A stretch of DNA of 64,000 nt, taken from NCBI GenBank assembly GCA_012519025.1, contig JAAYQZ010000048.1, positions 1 to 64,000 on the forward strand, given 5' to 3'. The notes beneath the pieces were generated by a model. That model did no database searches, was not told the DNA's origin, and worked only from the letters and a program-made list of their open reading frames with translations. Below, piece after piece: positions 63,634-64,000 of the stretch (positions within the stretch are counted from its first letter, which is position 1; each line of letters starts with the position of its first letter). Position numbers and translations under genes: made by a program. Source of the stretch: Bacillota bacterium (GTDB lineage: Bacteria > Bacillota > Limnochordia > DTU087).

Positions 63634-63655
63634 GATTCAGGGAGGTGCAATCAAA

Positions 63656-64000
63656 TTGCGCATTTCTACTAGAGGAGGATATGGCATTAGGGCCATGTTC
63701 GAACTGGCGGTGGCCCACGGACAAGGGCCTGTTCCATTAAGGACTGTTGCACACAAACAGGCAATTTCGGAAAATTACCTTGAGCAGTTGATGGGTGCTC
63801 TGCGTAGAGCGGGGCTTGTCAATGGGATCCGCGGCGCTCGCGGTGGGTATGAATTAGCCCTCTCCCCAGCTGATATCAAGGTAGGAGATGTGATACGTGC
63901 CTTAGAAGGTCCCATTGTGCCGGTAAGGTGTGTTGACCAAAACAGAGCCCACGATTGTGAGCGTGTGGAGATTTGTCCTACTCGCGGGCTTTGGAAAAAA
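63656..64000 (+). CDS. Rrf2-family transcriptional regulator (CymR/IscR-like), truncated by window end
   Basis: TTG start; translated LRISTRGGYGIRAMFELAVAHGQGPVPLRTVAHKQAISENYLEQLMGALRRAGLVNGIRGARGGYELALSPADIKVGDVIRALEGPIVPVRCVDQNRAHDCERVEICPTRGLW; absent from supplied ORF track. Confidence 0.92.
   Translation, partial: MRISTRGGYGIRAMFELAVAHGQGPVPLRTVAHKQAISENYLEQLMGALRRAGLVNGIRGARGGYELALSPADIKVGDVIRALEGPIVPVRCVDQNRAHDCERVEICPTRGLWKK

Overview
This 64 kb window looks like a chromosomal segment of a Firmicutes (Bacillota, Clostridia-like) genome. It is almost entirely core metabolism and housekeeping. Left to right: (i) T-box-controlled branched-chain amino acid genes: a PLP aminotransferase, ilvD and a DegT-type aminotransferase behind two tandem T-box leaders, then a separate T-box-led ilvB-ilvN-ilvC-leuA-leuC-leuD-leuB-cimA operon; (ii) a SAM-I riboswitch/metY-like gene, a flavodoxin behind an unidentified structured leader, and a nitroreductase; (iii) a YkuD L,D-transpeptidase coupled to an orphan solute-binding-like protein, then glmM, acpS, nnr and alr; (iv) a polysaccharide cluster (DOMON-like protein, GT4, NTP-transferase/degenerate phosphohexomutase fusion, GH57 branching enzyme, DUF4912); (v) nagA-nagB; (vi) yvcK-rapZ-PHP divergent from whiA; (vii) a complete cggR-gapA-pgk-tpiA-gpmI-eno operon with a recognisable CggR operator; (viii) secG-secD-secF, recJ-apt-relA-dtd-MBL-PpiC/TPR, then hisS-aspS-[6S RNA]-tcdA-rarA-Rrf2, which matches the B. 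subtilis hisS-aspS-bsrA-yrvM-yrvN-cymR order. I saw no CRISPR array, prophage, complete transposon, rRNA or tRNA, and no convincing new multi-gene system. The most interesting items are regulatory RNAs and DNA sites (tandem T-boxes, the flavodoxin leader, hairpins next to the 6S RNA, a CggR operator, a probable Rrf2 operator), a catalytically degenerate mutase domain and an unusual glucan cluster. All calls come from reading the sequence and recalled family motifs; no database search was run.
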